Below, in pieces: positions 1-8,774 of a DNA stretch of 39,464 nucleotides; position 1 is the first letter of the stretch, and every line of letters begins with the position of its first letter. The translations under genes were made by a program, and so were the position numbers. Source of the stretch: an uncultured Selenomonadaceae bacterium. Lineage in GTDB: Bacteria > Bacillota > Negativicutes > Selenomonadales > Selenomonadaceae. Location of the stretch: assembly GCA_905235685.1 (NCBI GenBank), contig CAJOMO010000023.1:4973-44436 (forward strand), written 5' to 3'. The notes under the pieces are model-generated. The model did not search any database. It was not told where the DNA came from and was given only the letters and a program-made list of their open reading frames with translations.

Positions 1-4
1 ACAT
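1..4 (-). CDS. Start codon of the next pur-operon gene (cut by window edge)
   Basis: On the minus strand, downstream of purC, an AAGGTGA ribosome binding site (about 11-17) is followed by ATG at 4-2. This suggests another gene of the leftward purine operon begins here. Only the start codon is visible, so no product can be named. Confidence 0.4.
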
Positions 5-29
5 AGAAATCACCTTACACAAAAATTAT

Positions 30-737
30 TTACGCGGTGACGCGCGTTAAAATTTCCTTGTAAGCCTCTTCGACGCCGCCCATATCATAGCGGAAACGGT
101 CTTTGTCAAGTTTTTCATTGGTAGTCATATCCCAGAAACGGCAATTGTCCGGCGAAATTTCGTCAGCCAAAACAACTTTGCCCTTCTCGTCAAGCCCAAA
201 CTCCAATTTGAAGTCAATCAGTGTGATATTTTTCGACTTCAGCAAATTCATCATAATCTGATTGGTGCTGAAGGCAATGTGTTCGATTTCGTCAAGTTCA
301 TAAACGCGGGCGATATCCAGCGCCATAATGTGATAGCGGTTCAAAAGCGGGTCGCCGAGTTTATCATTCTTGTAGTCGTATTCGAGTACCGGAGTTTTAA
401 GCGGCGTGCCTTCGTCCCAACCCATGCGTTTAACGAGGCTACCGGCAACGACATTGCGAACGATAACTTCAAGCGGAATCATTTTGAGGCGGCGAACAAC
501 CATTTCGCGGTCGTTAATCGCTTCGACGAAGTGACTGTTAATTCCGTTGGTTTTTAAGAGCTTGAAGAAAAACTCGCTCATTTTGTTGTTGATAACGCCC
601 TTGCCTTCGATAGTGCCGCGCTTTTCGCCATTACCGGCGGTGGCGTCGTCTTTGAAGTAGACAATCAGCTTATCGGGCTCGTCGGTTTCGTAGACAATTT
701 TAGCCTTGCCTTCGTACAGCATATTAGTTTTGTTCAT
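30..737 (-). CDS. purC: Phosphoribosylaminoimidazole-succinocarboxamide synthase (SAICAR synthetase)
   Basis: This cytosolic enzyme of purine biosynthesis joins CAIR and aspartate, using ATP, to make SAICAR. The 235-residue length is normal for bacterial PurC. The N-terminal [12 protein letters not shown] segment, the [13 protein letters not shown] loop, the [16 protein letters not shown] strand and the late [12 protein letters not shown] motif are hallmarks of the family. The start is ATG at 737, preceded by AAAGGGGATGG. It follows purE and a small secreted-protein gene on the same strand, and another start codon lies just downstream at the window edge, so it belongs to a leftward purine operon. 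The gap to the upstream small gene is 46 bp and holds only a weak AACCTT/AAGGTT hairpin. Confidence 0.97.
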   Translation of the reverse strand: MNKTNMLYEGKAKIVYETDEPDKLIVYFKDDATAGNGEKRGTIEGKGVINNKMSEFFFKLLKTNGINSHFVEAINDREMVVRRLKMIPLEVIVRNVVAGSLVKRMGWDEGTPLKTPVLEYDYKNDKLGDPLLNRYHIMALDIARVYELDEIEHIAFSTNQIMMNLLKSKNITLIDFKLEFGLDEKGKVVLADEISPDNCRFWDMTTNEKLDKDRFRYDMGGVEEAYKEILTRVTA

Positions 738-783
738 TTAAAAAAGCCATCCCCTTTCAATATAGCAACCTTTGAAGGTTTAA

Positions 784-1062
784 TTACCAGCGGTGACGTG
801 GCGGCGGAGGCGGAGGTCTGTGTCCGCGTCTGTCGTCGTATCTGTCGTTAAATCTGCGATCATCGTATCTGCCGCGCCTGTCATAGCGGTCGTCGTAACG
901 GTCGCGGTCTTTGTGGCGGCGTCCGAAAAGTGAATCGCGAAATTGCGTCCAGTGGCTCATTTCCGAAACTTCGGGGTTATCAACGCTAACTGTGCTTGCC
1001 TCGACGGGATTAAAAGTTAAAACGCTGATTGCCAGAGCCGCCATTATGGCTAACTTTTTCAT
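784..1062 (-). CDS. Small secreted Arg/Asp/Tyr-rich protein with proline-rich tail
   Basis: No known family is recognised. The 92-residue product has a clear Sec signal peptide (MKKLAIMAALAISVLTFNP, cleavage likely after VEA). A low-complexity region from about residue 50 follows, built of RYDDR/RYDRR-type units, and the tail is HRPPPPPPRHRW. The mature protein would be highly charged and disordered, in the envelope or outside the cell. ATG at 1062 is preferred over an upstream GTG at 1074, because an AAAGGTG site lies 10 bases before it and it begins one base after the purE stop. Its place between purE and purC means co-transcription with purine genes, although nothing in the protein suggests a purine role. 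Only the gene call and the signal peptide are firm. Confidence 0.75.
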   Translation of the reverse strand: MKKLAIMAALAISVLTFNPVEASTVSVDNPEVSEMSHWTQFRDSLFGRRHKDRDRYDDRYDRRGRYDDRRFNDRYDDRRGHRPPPPPPRHRW

Positions 1063-1063
1063 T

Positions 1064-1564
1064 TTAATCAGCACCTTTCAAAAAATCAAGTTTGACAGTT
1101 TCAGCTTTGCGTTCGACTTCTGCAGCCATCTCTGCGCGATATTTAGCCAATTTATTTTTGAGGTTATCGTTTTGAAGGGCGAGAATTTCCGCGGCGAAAA
1201 TTGCCGCATTTTTAGCGCCGTTAACAGCCATAGTAGCCACGGGAATACCAGGCGGCATTTGCACGGTACTTAAAAGCGCGTCCATACCTTTGAAAGGCTC
1301 GGAATTAATTGGCACGCCGATAACGGGGCGCGTCGTATTCGCGGCAACCACGCCCGCCAAATGAGCCGCCATACCCGCCGCCGCTATGAAAATTTTTACG
1401 TCCTGAGCGTGGCAATTTCTGATAAAATTAATGACGCGGTCGGGCGTCCTGTGCGCAGAGGCTACGGTTACTTCAACCGAAATATCAAATTCGCGCAGAA
1501 ATGCAACAGCTTTTTTCATTACGCTCCAATCGCTGTCGCTTCCGATAATTATTGCTACGTCCAT
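1064..1564 (-). CDS. purE: N5-carboxyaminoimidazole ribonucleotide mutase
   Basis: PurE class I converts N5-CAIR to CAIR in purine biosynthesis. The protein starts with [19 protein letters not shown], where GSDSD is the phosphate-binding motif. It also has SAHRTPDR, the [12 protein letters not shown] loop and VIGVPI, all diagnostic. ATG at 1564 gives 166 residues, matching the family, and has AAGGGGG nine bases upstream; an in-frame extension to 1618 would run into the promoter and is rejected. A sigma-A promoter on the minus strand (TTGACA, 17-bp spacer, TATTAT at 1590-1618) lies directly upstream, so purE heads the leftward operon. No PurK is visible in the window. Confidence 0.96.
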   Translation of the reverse strand: MDVAIIIGSDSDWSVMKKAVAFLREFDISVEVTVASAHRTPDRVINFIRNCHAQDVKIFIAAAGMAAHLAGVVAANTTRPVIGVPINSEPFKGMDALLSTVQMPPGIPVATMAVNGAKNAAIFAAEILALQNDNLKNKLAKYRAEMAAEVERKAETVKLDFLKGAD

Positions 1565-1589
1565 TCTGCAAGCCCCCTTCTTTGCCGTA

Positions 1590-1618
1590 ATAATAGCAAT
1601 TTGCCTAAAAACTGTCAA
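1590..1618 (-). promoter_or_regulatory. Promoter of the purE operon
   Basis: On the minus strand, TTGACA (1618-1613) and TATTAT (1595-1590) are separated by 17 bp, about 25 bases before the purE start codon. It is divergent from the mutL promoter. Confidence 0.75.
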
Positions 1619-1629
1619 CGATTAGCTTA

Positions 1630-1658
1630 TAGACATTGGATTAAAATTACATTATACT
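1630..1658 (+). promoter_or_regulatory. Promoter of mutL
   Basis: TAGACA (1630-1635), a 17-bp spacer and TATACT (1653-1658) lie about 33 bases upstream of the mutL GTG start. Confidence 0.65.
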
Positions 1659-1690
1659 TAGGTTAAAAAATTCTTAGAGGTGGAAAGTTC

Positions 1691-3490
1691 GTGAGCAATG
1701 TTCGTTTGCTGGATACCAACACGGTTAACAAAATCGCCGCCGGTGAAGTTGTTGAACGCCCCGCTTCCTGCGCGAAAGAACTGGTTGAAAATTCGATTGA
1801 CGCCGGAGCGACCAACATTGAAATTGAAATTATTAACGGCGGAAAAACTTTGATGCGCATAACCGATAACGGCAGCGGTATGAGCCGCGACGACGTTTTA
1901 CTTGCAATTCGCCGCCACGCCACCAGCAAACTTTCCAGCGCCAAAGATTTAATTAGCATTTCGACGCTCGGATTTCGCGGTGAGGCTTTGCCGACAATCG
2001 CCGCTGTTTCCAAATTTACAATTCAAACGCGCCAACCCGATTCTGAACTCGGCACAAAAATTTATATCGAAGGCGGAAAAATCGTTGACAATCACGAAAT
2101 CGGCTGCAAAATCGGCACGACGGTTATTGTCGAAGATTTATTTTTCAACACTCCTGCGCGATTGAAATTTTTGAAGTCGACGCAGACTGAGGCGGGCAAA
2201 ATTCACGAATACGTTGTTAAATTGGCAATGAGCCACCCCGAAATTACTTTCAAGCTGATAAATGGCTCTCGCGCAGTGCTGACGACGCCTGGCAATGGAA
2301 ATTTGCTTGACGCGCTGACTGCCATTTACGGAACGGAATTAGCTGGTTCTCTGCTAAGCGTGCGGCTTGTTGTCGAAGATTTTAATTTGAGCGGCTATAT
2401 CGGCAAGCCCAATTTTTTGAAAAGTTATCGCAGCTGGCAGACTTTCATAATCAACGGGCGCGTCGTCAATAACCGCACCATTTCAAAGGCGCTTGAAGAA
2501 TCTTACAAGGCGCTCATTCCGAAAAGCGGTTATCCTTTCGCCGTGCTGAAAATCGAAGTTCCGCAAAGTTCCATCGACGTGAATGTTCACCCGCAGAAAA
2601 CCGAAATTAAATTCGAGGACGAAGGCAAAATTTTCAAAGCAGTTCACAGCGCCGTCCGCGAAGCCATTTCCGAGAAAAAGGACAACGCCACACACGATTT
2701 AACGGAAATTGCCGCGCCGCCCGAAGTTCCGCATTATGAGCCGCTCAATCTCGAAGATTATTTTGGTAAGCCGTCCGATAAGAAAAATTTCAGCGTTGAA
2801 CAGGCGCGCGCCGAAGTCAAGCCCGTTGACGAAGATATTTTTTTCGTCGAAGAGCCGCCGCCCGTTGAAACTGCTGAAAAAGTTGAAACCGTTCCCGAAG
2901 AAAAAATTTCTGCGCCGGAAAAACTTCAGCCGATTGGGCAGATTGATTTTTGTTACATAGTCGCGCAGGGCGGAAAAGATTTGTACATAATCGATCAGCA
3001 CGCCGCGCACGAACGGATTTTGTTTGACAGGCTTTGCAGTTACGCCGAGGAAATTCCCGCGCAGGGTTTGTTGATTCACCGGATTTTGAAATTCGACGCG
3101 CGCGAATCGCGGCTGATTGAAGATAATCTTGAACTTTTTCACAAACTGGGCTTGACGATGGAACTTAGCGGCGAAAATGAATTTCGGCTAACTGAAGTTC
3201 CGGTTGACGCCGCCGAAACCGACCCTGAAGATATGCTGCGCGAAATTATTTCAAATTTGGAAGTCGAAATTGATTCAGCGGACATTGCGAAAAAAATTCG
3301 GCAGGCGGTGTTGGCGGTTACGGCTTGTCGGGCGGCGATTAAGGCGGGGCAGGAACTTAATATTCGTCAAATGCAGATTTTGCTTGACGATTTATCAAAT
3401 ACGCCCAATCCGTACACTTGCCCGCACGGCAGACCGACAATCATTAAATTCAGTTCCGGCGACCTTGCAAAAATGTTCAAACGTACTTGA
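1691..3490 (+). CDS. mutL: DNA mismatch repair protein MutL
   Basis: MutL links mismatch recognition to strand removal. The N-terminal GHKL ATPase domain shows NKIAAGEVVERPAS, the ELVENSIDAGA helix, DNGSGM and GFRGEAL. A variable acidic and proline-rich linker spans about residues 320-410. The C-terminal dimerisation/endonuclease domain has DQHAAHERILFD at 435-446 and CPHGRPT at 577-583, so the nicking activity typical of species lacking MutH is predicted; the last acidic residue of the DQHA motif is Asp rather than the usual Glu. The start is GTG at 1691 with GAGGTGG upstream. In motif I the usual SVVKE is SCAKE, exactly where a copy of the TCGCGCAG octamer (complement) falls. No mutS is in the window; addB follows after 13 bp. 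Confidence 0.97.
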   Translation: MSNVRLLDTNTVNKIAAGEVVERPASCAKELVENSIDAGATNIEIEIINGGKTLMRITDNGSGMSRDDVLLAIRRHATSKLSSAKDLISISTLGFRGEALPTIAAVSKFTIQTRQPDSELGTKIYIEGGKIVDNHEIGCKIGTTVIVEDLFFNTPARLKFLKSTQTEAGKIHEYVVKLAMSHPEITFKLINGSRAVLTTPGNGNLLDALTAIYGTELAGSLLSVRLVVEDFNLSGYIGKPNFLKSYRSWQTFIINGRVVNNRTISKALEESYKALIPKSGYPFAVLKIEVPQSSIDVNVHPQKTEIKFEDEGKIFKAVHSAVREAISEKKDNATHDLTEIAAPPEVPHYEPLNLEDYFGKPSDKKNFSVEQARAEVKPVDEDIFFVEEPPPVETAEKVETVPEEKISAPEKLQPIGQIDFCYIVAQGGKDLYIIDQHAAHERILFDRLCSYAEEIPAQGLLIHRILKFDARESRLIEDNLELFHKLGLTMELSGENEFRLTEVPVDAAETDPEDMLREIISNLEVEIDSADIAKKIRQAVLAVTACRAAIKAGQELNIRQMQILLDDLSNTPNPYTCPHGRPTIIKFSSGDLAKMFKRT

Positions 3491-3503
3491 GGCGGTGATA
3501 ATT

Positions 3504-6500
3504 TTGTCAGTGACATTGATAATCGGGCGCGCGGGCACGGGAAAAACTTTCGCCTGCCTTGAGCGTATGAAAAAAATTTTAACCAAATCGCCGCTGTCCA
3601 CGGAAATTTTTTACATATTGCCGGCGTATCAAACCTATCGCGCAGAATTGGAATTGGCGGCAATGACGGGCGGCGCGGTGAATACGCTGATGTGCAGTTT
3701 TCAAAGATTCGCGCGTCAGATTTTGGCTGAAGTCGCCGATTCTGCTGTACCCCGCATTTCCGAAACCGGACGACGGCTCTTGCTCAGAAAAATTTTGATT
3801 AATCGCGCCAAAGATTTATTGTACTACGAGCGGGCGGCGAAACAGCGCGGCTTTGTCGAAACTCTCGCGCAGGAGCTGAAAAATTTCCGCGCTTATTCAA
3901 TCGACGCTGAAAATCTGCGCGAAGCCGAAATTGAAGACGACGAACTCAAAAATAAAATTCACGATTTGGCGCTGCTGTACGACGACTTCAGAGCCGCCAT
4001 TGCCGATAAACAAAACGACGAGAGCGACCTGCTTGAACGCGCGGCGGAGTTGATTAAGGATTCGGCGGCAGTCAAACGCGCTGAAATTTTTATCGATGGC
4101 TTTATATTTTTTGACCCGCAACAGCGAAAAATCCTGCGCGAAATTTTCAAATACGCCCGCAACGTTTATATCACGCTGCCGATGGAAATTGACCTTCACA
4201 GCCGCGAAAATGTACGTGACGTTGGAATTTTTAACCGCGCTTACAAAACTTTCAAGATTTTGGAAGAAATGACTGATTTTAAAATTATCCGTTGCGATAC
4301 CATGAAAAGGTTTGAAGTCGACGCGCTGAAATTCATTGAGCAGAATTTTTTTGCGCGCGTGCCGAAAAAGTTTAGCGGCGATACCGGCGGCTTGAAGATT
4401 ATCGAAGCAGTGAATAAGCGCGTGGAAGTCGAGGCTCTCGCGCAGGACATTTTGAAATTGCACAGGCGCGGTTATCGGTTTCGCGAAATTGGGATTATGG
4501 CGCGGGACGAAACTTACGGCGCGTTGATTAAGCCGCTGTTCGAAATTCACGGCATACCGTTTTTCATTGACAACAAGCGCGCGGCGGTGCATCACCCGCT
4601 GGCTGAATTTATTCGTTCGGCGCTGGAAATTTTGCGCGGCTGGCGGGCTGACGCGGTTTTTCGCTGTTTACGCACGGGCTTTTTCGAAATCGCCCAAACT
4701 GATATTGATTTGCTCGAAAATTACGTTTTGGAATTTGGCGTGCGCGGCGAAAAAAATTGGACGCGCGAAGATAATTGGCAATGGTTTCGCCACAGCCTTG
4801 ACGACGATAAAATTTCCGAATCCGAAGCCGACCGCCGCGATACCGTTGACAAAATCCGTCGCGCAGTTATCGAGCCGCTTAAAAATTTCGCGCAGTCCGT
4901 CAAAAAGAAAAATACCGTCCGCCATTTAACCACGGCGCTTTTTGAATTAATCGACGGCTTGAATGTTCACGACAAATTGTCTGCCTGGGCGGAGCTGGAA
5001 GAAACCCGCGGCAATTTGGCGCTCGCTAAGGAACATTTAAAAATCTGGGACGACGTGATTATTCTGTTCGAGCAGGTTGTTGAATCTCTCAACGAAGATC
5101 CGATTGACACGCGCGAATTTGAGCTGATTATCAATGAGGGGCTTGACGCGCTCGAAATGTCATTAATTCCGCCCGGGCTTGACGAAGTTACCATTTCCGC
5201 GTTTAATCAGAATGCGCTGCAAAATTCGCGGGCGATTTACATTCTCGGTTTCAACGATTCGAATTTTCCCGAACAGGCGCGCGAAAAAAATTTGCTGTCG
5301 GACGCTGACAGGTTGCATTTGAATGAAGCCGGTATCGAAATTGCCAAAGGCGGCGCTGATTCAATGTTGGCAGAAAAATTTTTGATTTACCGCGGCTTGA
5401 CGGCGGCGAAAAATTATCTGCACATTTCGTATTCGCTGGCGGATTCCGAAGGTAACGCAATGCGCGCGGCGGCTTTTATCGAGCGTTTCAAAATTATGTT
5501 TGCGCCGGAAATTGACACCGTGCCGCTTGATATTCTTGACAATCTCGGCGAAAATATCGACTTTATTTTTGGCGAAAGGACGCTGTCGAAAAAATCTGCC
5601 GAGAAACTTTACGCGCCCAATAAGATTTTGCGCGGCTCTGTCACCAACGTTGAGAGTTTCAATAAATGTCCTTTTCAATATTTCGCGCAGTACGGCTTGA
5701 AACTTGCCGAGCGCCGCGAATATAAAGTTTTGCCGCCGGATATCGGAAATATTTTGCACAGCGTTATGTGTCAATTCGGAGAGCGCCTCAAAGCCGAAAA
5801 TCGCCGCTGGGCAACCGTTGACGACGCCGAACTTGATAAAATCGTCACTGAAATTCTTGACAACACCGCGCCCAATCTTAACAATAAAATCTTGCTTAGC
5901 ACAAATGCCTATCAACATCAGCGCGACCGAATTAAAAAAGTTGCCGTGATTGCGCTGAAAAATCTGATTGAGTTCGACAAGGTGAGCAAATTTCATCCGA
6001 ATTTTTTTGAAGAAACTTTTGCGGAGCGCGGGGCGTTGATTTATAATATTTCCGGCGTTAAAATGGAAGTTACCGGCAAGATTGACCGCGTCGACTTTTC
6101 CGAAGGCGGCAAATATTTTCTGATAATCGACTACAAAACCGGCAGCGCGTATCTGAATTTGACGGAAATTTTTTTCGGCGTGAATATTCAGTTGCTGACT
6201 TATTTAATGGCGGTGAACGCGCTGGAAGTTACCAAGGCGCGCGCGCCCGCCGGTATGCTGTACTATTTTTTGAAATATCCGGTTAAGACTGTTGCAAATG
6301 CGGCGGAGGCTTCGGCGGAAATCGACAAGGCGCTGAAATTATCGGGCTGGACGCTCGACGACGCGGGCGTTATCAAATCGATTGACGGCACGGACGGGCA
6401 AGATTTTTTGAAAGTCAGCTTGAACAAAGACGGCGGAATTAAGGGCAACACCGCAAGTTACGTCAAGAGCAAACAGCAATTCGACACGATGATGAAATTT

Positions 6501-6716
6501 GTTGAGGAAGTGCTGAAAATGACGGGCAACCACATTTTGCAGGGGAATATCAGCGCCAAACCTTTTAAGAGCAAAAAAACCGACGCGTGCAAATATTGCG
6601 CTTACGGCGAAATGTGCGGCTTCACGGCGAAATCCGACGGCTCGGATACAATTTCGGAGCTCGACGATAATAAAATTTTGGAGAAAATGGCGAATCTTGA
6701 AACCGGTTTAAACTGA
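3504..6716 (+). CDS. addB: ATP-dependent helicase/nuclease subunit B (AddB/RexB family)
   Basis: AddB pairs with AddA to resect double-strand breaks and respond to Chi. The 1070-residue protein has a Walker A motif GRAGTGKT at residues 8-15. The C-terminal nuclease has IIDYKTG (Asp876) and four iron-sulphur cysteines: Cys722 in the KCPFQYF segment, then Cys1029, Cys1032 and Cys1038 in CKYCAYGEMC. The start is TTG at 3504, placed by GGCGGTGA just upstream; an in-frame extension back into mutL is rejected. It is slightly shorter than many AddB proteins. No addA follows: the next genes encode a coiled-coil protein and a carboxypeptidase, whereas addA usually adjoins addB. It carries a high density of the TCGCGCAG octamer. 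Confidence 0.92.
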   Translation: MSVTLIIGRAGTGKTFACLERMKKILTKSPLSTEIFYILPAYQTYRAELELAAMTGGAVNTLMCSFQRFARQILAEVADSAVPRISETGRRLLLRKILINRAKDLLYYERAAKQRGFVETLAQELKNFRAYSIDAENLREAEIEDDELKNKIHDLALLYDDFRAAIADKQNDESDLLERAAELIKDSAAVKRAEIFIDGFIFFDPQQRKILREIFKYARNVYITLPMEIDLHSRENVRDVGIFNRAYKTFKILEEMTDFKIIRCDTMKRFEVDALKFIEQNFFARVPKKFSGDTGGLKIIEAVNKRVEVEALAQDILKLHRRGYRFREIGIMARDETYGALIKPLFEIHGIPFFIDNKRAAVHHPLAEFIRSALEILRGWRADAVFRCLRTGFFEIAQTDIDLLENYVLEFGVRGEKNWTREDNWQWFRHSLDDDKISESEADRRDTVDKIRRAVIEPLKNFAQSVKKKNTVRHLTTALFELIDGLNVHDKLSAWAELEETRGNLALAKEHLKIWDDVIILFEQVVESLNEDPIDTREFELIINEGLDALEMSLIPPGLDEVTISAFNQNALQNSRAIYILGFNDSNFPEQAREKNLLSDADRLHLNEAGIEIAKGGADSMLAEKFLIYRGLTAAKNYLHISYSLADSEGNAMRAAAFIERFKIMFAPEIDTVPLDILDNLGENIDFIFGERTLSKKSAEKLYAPNKILRGSVTNVESFNKCPFQYFAQYGLKLAERREYKVLPPDIGNILHSVMCQFGERLKAENRRWATVDDAELDKIVTEILDNTAPNLNNKILLSTNAYQHQRDRIKKVAVIALKNLIEFDKVSKFHPNFFEETFAERGALIYNISGVKMEVTGKIDRVDFSEGGKYFLIIDYKTGSAYLNLTEIFFGVNIQLLTYLMAVNALEVTKARAPAGMLYYFLKYPVKTVANAAEASAEIDKALKLSGWTLDDAGVIKSIDGTDGQDFLKVSLNKDGGIKGNTASYVKSKQQFDTMMKFVEEVLKMTGNHILQGNISAKPFKSKKTDACKYCAYGEMCGFTAKSDGSDTISELDDNKILEKMANLETGLN

Positions 6717-6731
6717 AAGGACGATTTACCG

Positions 6732-7421
6732 ATGGATCAGCTTGGCGATTTGGAAAAATTTTTGACGGCTGCGCGAGAGTTCGGCGAAAATCAAAAACAG
6801 GAACTTGACGCCGCCCGCGCCGAAACCAAGGTGCTGCAAATGGAACTTGAGGATTTACGCAAACAAAATGAATCTCTTCAAAAGGAACTTGACGAATTGC
6901 GCGCCGAAAACAAGCGAATTTACATTGAAATGAATAATCTTCGCAAGGCTAAAGAAAATTTCCGCGTGGCAAATGACGTATTCGCGGCGAGTCTTCAGCA
7001 AATGGTGACGCAGTTAACCGAGAATCACGAAAAGGTTATGAATCAGCTGAGCGCCGTTGCAAATGGCGGGCTTCAAAAATTCGTGGTGGATTATGTGAAT
7101 AAAGTTCGCGTCAACATTGAAAATGCAAGCGTGGCAAGTTCCGCGCCGCCGGTTGCCGATATCAAGAAAACTGCGCCGCCGCCTAAAAAGCCTGAGCCTG
7201 CCGTGGTTTCAAATTTCCATGAAGCGCCGACGCTGGATAAATATTCGCCGACCAAAGCGCCCGAAGTTGTCATTGTCGACAGCGGGCAAAATCTTCCTGC
7301 GAATAAAACCGCCGCTAAGCCCAAAATGCAGTACGCGCAATTTTACGCCGAAGAAGCCGCCGTTGAGGCTGATACTACCAACGATTTGAAACTTAAAGCC
7401 GTTCGCCCGGTTAAAAAATGA
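6732..7421 (+). CDS. Coiled-coil protein of unknown function
   Basis: No family is recognised. Residues about 15-85 form a strongly charged heptad coiled coil rich in Glu, Lys, Leu and Gln. A shorter helical part follows (to about 130), then a disordered Pro/Ala/Lys-rich tail of about 95 residues with an APPPKKPEP stretch. There is no signal peptide or membrane segment, so it is probably cytoplasmic. ATG at 6732 follows a GAAAGGACG site, 15 bp after addB; dacF begins 16 bp later. The arrangement suggests one transcript. The layout resembles DivIVA-like or scaffold proteins, but no motif supports such a name. Confidence 0.8.
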   Translation: MDQLGDLEKFLTAAREFGENQKQELDAARAETKVLQMELEDLRKQNESLQKELDELRAENKRIYIEMNNLRKAKENFRVANDVFAASLQQMVTQLTENHEKVMNQLSAVANGGLQKFVVDYVNKVRVNIENASVASSAPPVADIKKTAPPPKKPEPAVVSNFHEAPTLDKYSPTKAPEVVIVDSGQNLPANKTAAKPKMQYAQFYAEEAAVEADTTNDLKLKAVRPVKK

Positions 7422-7437
7422 TGAGGAGCGAAAAATA

Positions 7438-8667
7438 TTGAGAGCCGGAAAATTTTTTGTGTTAACCGTTTTAATGCTGTTTTTAATGGGGATTCGCGCA
7501 GAAGCCGCGCCGCGTGAAAATGTAACGTGGACTTCGGAAAATTCGGGGCTGAATCCAGGCTACACTGTTGAACCGATGCCGAATACGCGCTACGTCGACC
7601 CGAACGACATTTTGCCAAATGTAACTGCAACTTCAGCGATAGTAATTGAGGCGTCCACGGGGCACGTCATTTATTCGAGAAATCCGGATTTGGCAATGTA
7701 CCCCGCAAGTACAACCAAAATGATGACGCTGATTATGGCGCTGGAACACGGCGGGCTTGACGAAATCGTAACCGTCAGCGAAAATGCGTCCGGTACTGAA
7801 GGCTCAACTCTTTGGCTTGACCCCAATGAAAAAATTCCGCTGAATGATTTGCTGTACGGAATGATTATGGCTTCGGCAAATGACGCGTCCGTTGCCATTG
7901 CTGAACACCTTGACGGCAGCGTTGCGAAATTCGCCGAACATATGACTAACCGCGCCCGCGAAATTGGCGCCACGAATACCAATTTCACAAATCCGCACGG
8001 TTTACCCGACGCCAATCACTATACAACTGCGCGAGATTTGGCGATATTGGCGTCATACGGTTTGAAATTGCCGGGCTTTGAGCAAATCGTCACGCAGCAG
8101 GAAGTTTCATTTTACTGGATTCACGACGACGAGAGCAAACTTATTCGCACGGAAAATAAATTGCTGTGGATGTACAACGGCTGTAACGGAATTAAAACCG
8201 GCTACACCGAGAGCGCGGGGCGTTGCGTGGTTTGCGCGGCGCGGCGCAATGGCATTCAGCTGATTTCGGTTGTTTTGGACGGGCAATATATGTGGAACGA
8301 TTCAATTATCCTGCTTGACTACGGCTTTGAAAATATCAGCACTGAAACGATTGTTGAGCCGGACAAAGTTATCAAGACGCTACCGATTATTTCCGGTCGT
8401 AAAAAATCTATGCGCGTTAAAACCGCCGGCGAAATTATTGTTCCGGTTTTCAAAAATGACGACGCCTATACGATTAATTATGATATGCCCGAAGTGTTGA
8501 CTGCGCCGATAACTAACGGCGAAAGTATTGGCAAGGTGCGCGTTATGATTGACGGCAAGGAAATTGCCTCGACGGACATTGTTACTACGGCGGACGTCGA
8601 ACAGAAATCTTTCTTTCTTCAGATTGGTATTGAGTACGATCCAAAGCTTTTTGGCGTGAAATTTTAA
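7438..8667 (+). CDS. dacF: D-alanyl-D-alanine carboxypeptidase (penicillin-binding protein 5/DacF family)
   Basis: This enzyme trims the terminal D-Ala from peptidoglycan stem peptides outside the cytoplasmic membrane. A signal peptide covers about residues 1-23 (VLTVLMLFLMGIRAEA). The three active-site motifs are present: STTK (Ser91, Lys94), SAN (146-148) and KTG (253-255). A beta-rich PBP5-type C-terminal domain follows to residue 409. I see no clear C-terminal amphipathic anchor. The start is TTG at 7438 with AGGAGCG upstream. A hairpin and T-run at 8672-8704 ends the mutL-addB-dacF run. The DacF/DacA symbol is by family only. Confidence 0.93.
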   Translation: MRAGKFFVLTVLMLFLMGIRAEAAPRENVTWTSENSGLNPGYTVEPMPNTRYVDPNDILPNVTATSAIVIEASTGHVIYSRNPDLAMYPASTTKMMTLIMALEHGGLDEIVTVSENASGTEGSTLWLDPNEKIPLNDLLYGMIMASANDASVAIAEHLDGSVAKFAEHMTNRAREIGATNTNFTNPHGLPDANHYTTARDLAILASYGLKLPGFEQIVTQQEVSFYWIHDDESKLIRTENKLLWMYNGCNGIKTGYTESAGRCVVCAARRNGIQLISVVLDGQYMWNDSIILLDYGFENISTETIVEPDKVIKTLPIISGRKKSMRVKTAGEIIVPVFKNDDAYTINYDMPEVLTAPITNGESIGKVRVMIDGKEIASTDIVTTADVEQKSFFLQIGIEYDPKLFGVKF

Positions 8668-8671
8668 TTTG

Positions 8672-8704
8672 AGCTCGTCGCGCAGGATTGGCGGCGGGCT
8701 TTTT
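8672..8704 (+). terminator. Rho-independent terminator after dacF
   Basis: AGCTCGTCGC (8672-8681) pairs with GCGGCGGGCT (8691-8700), with two G-U pairs, followed by TTTT. The 5' arm and loop contain a TCGCGCAG octamer (8678-8685). Confidence 0.75.
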
Positions 8705-8711
8705 AATTTGC

Positions 8712-8740
8712 TTGATACTGTTGAAAATTTTTGATATGAT
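8712..8740 (+). promoter_or_regulatory. Promoter of argC
   Basis: TTGATA (8712-8717), a 17-bp spacer and TATGAT (8735-8740) lie 34 bases before the argC start. Confidence 0.65.
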
Positions 8741-8774
8741 AACGCAACGAATTTTATTTTTGGAGGCTAAGAAT

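Noticed and set aside
3204..3503. AddB extended about 100 residues upstream, overlapping mutL
   Set aside because: The upstream stretch is the mutL 3' end read in another frame. A ribosome site and TTG at 3504 place the P-loop at the N-terminus, as in AddB proteins.
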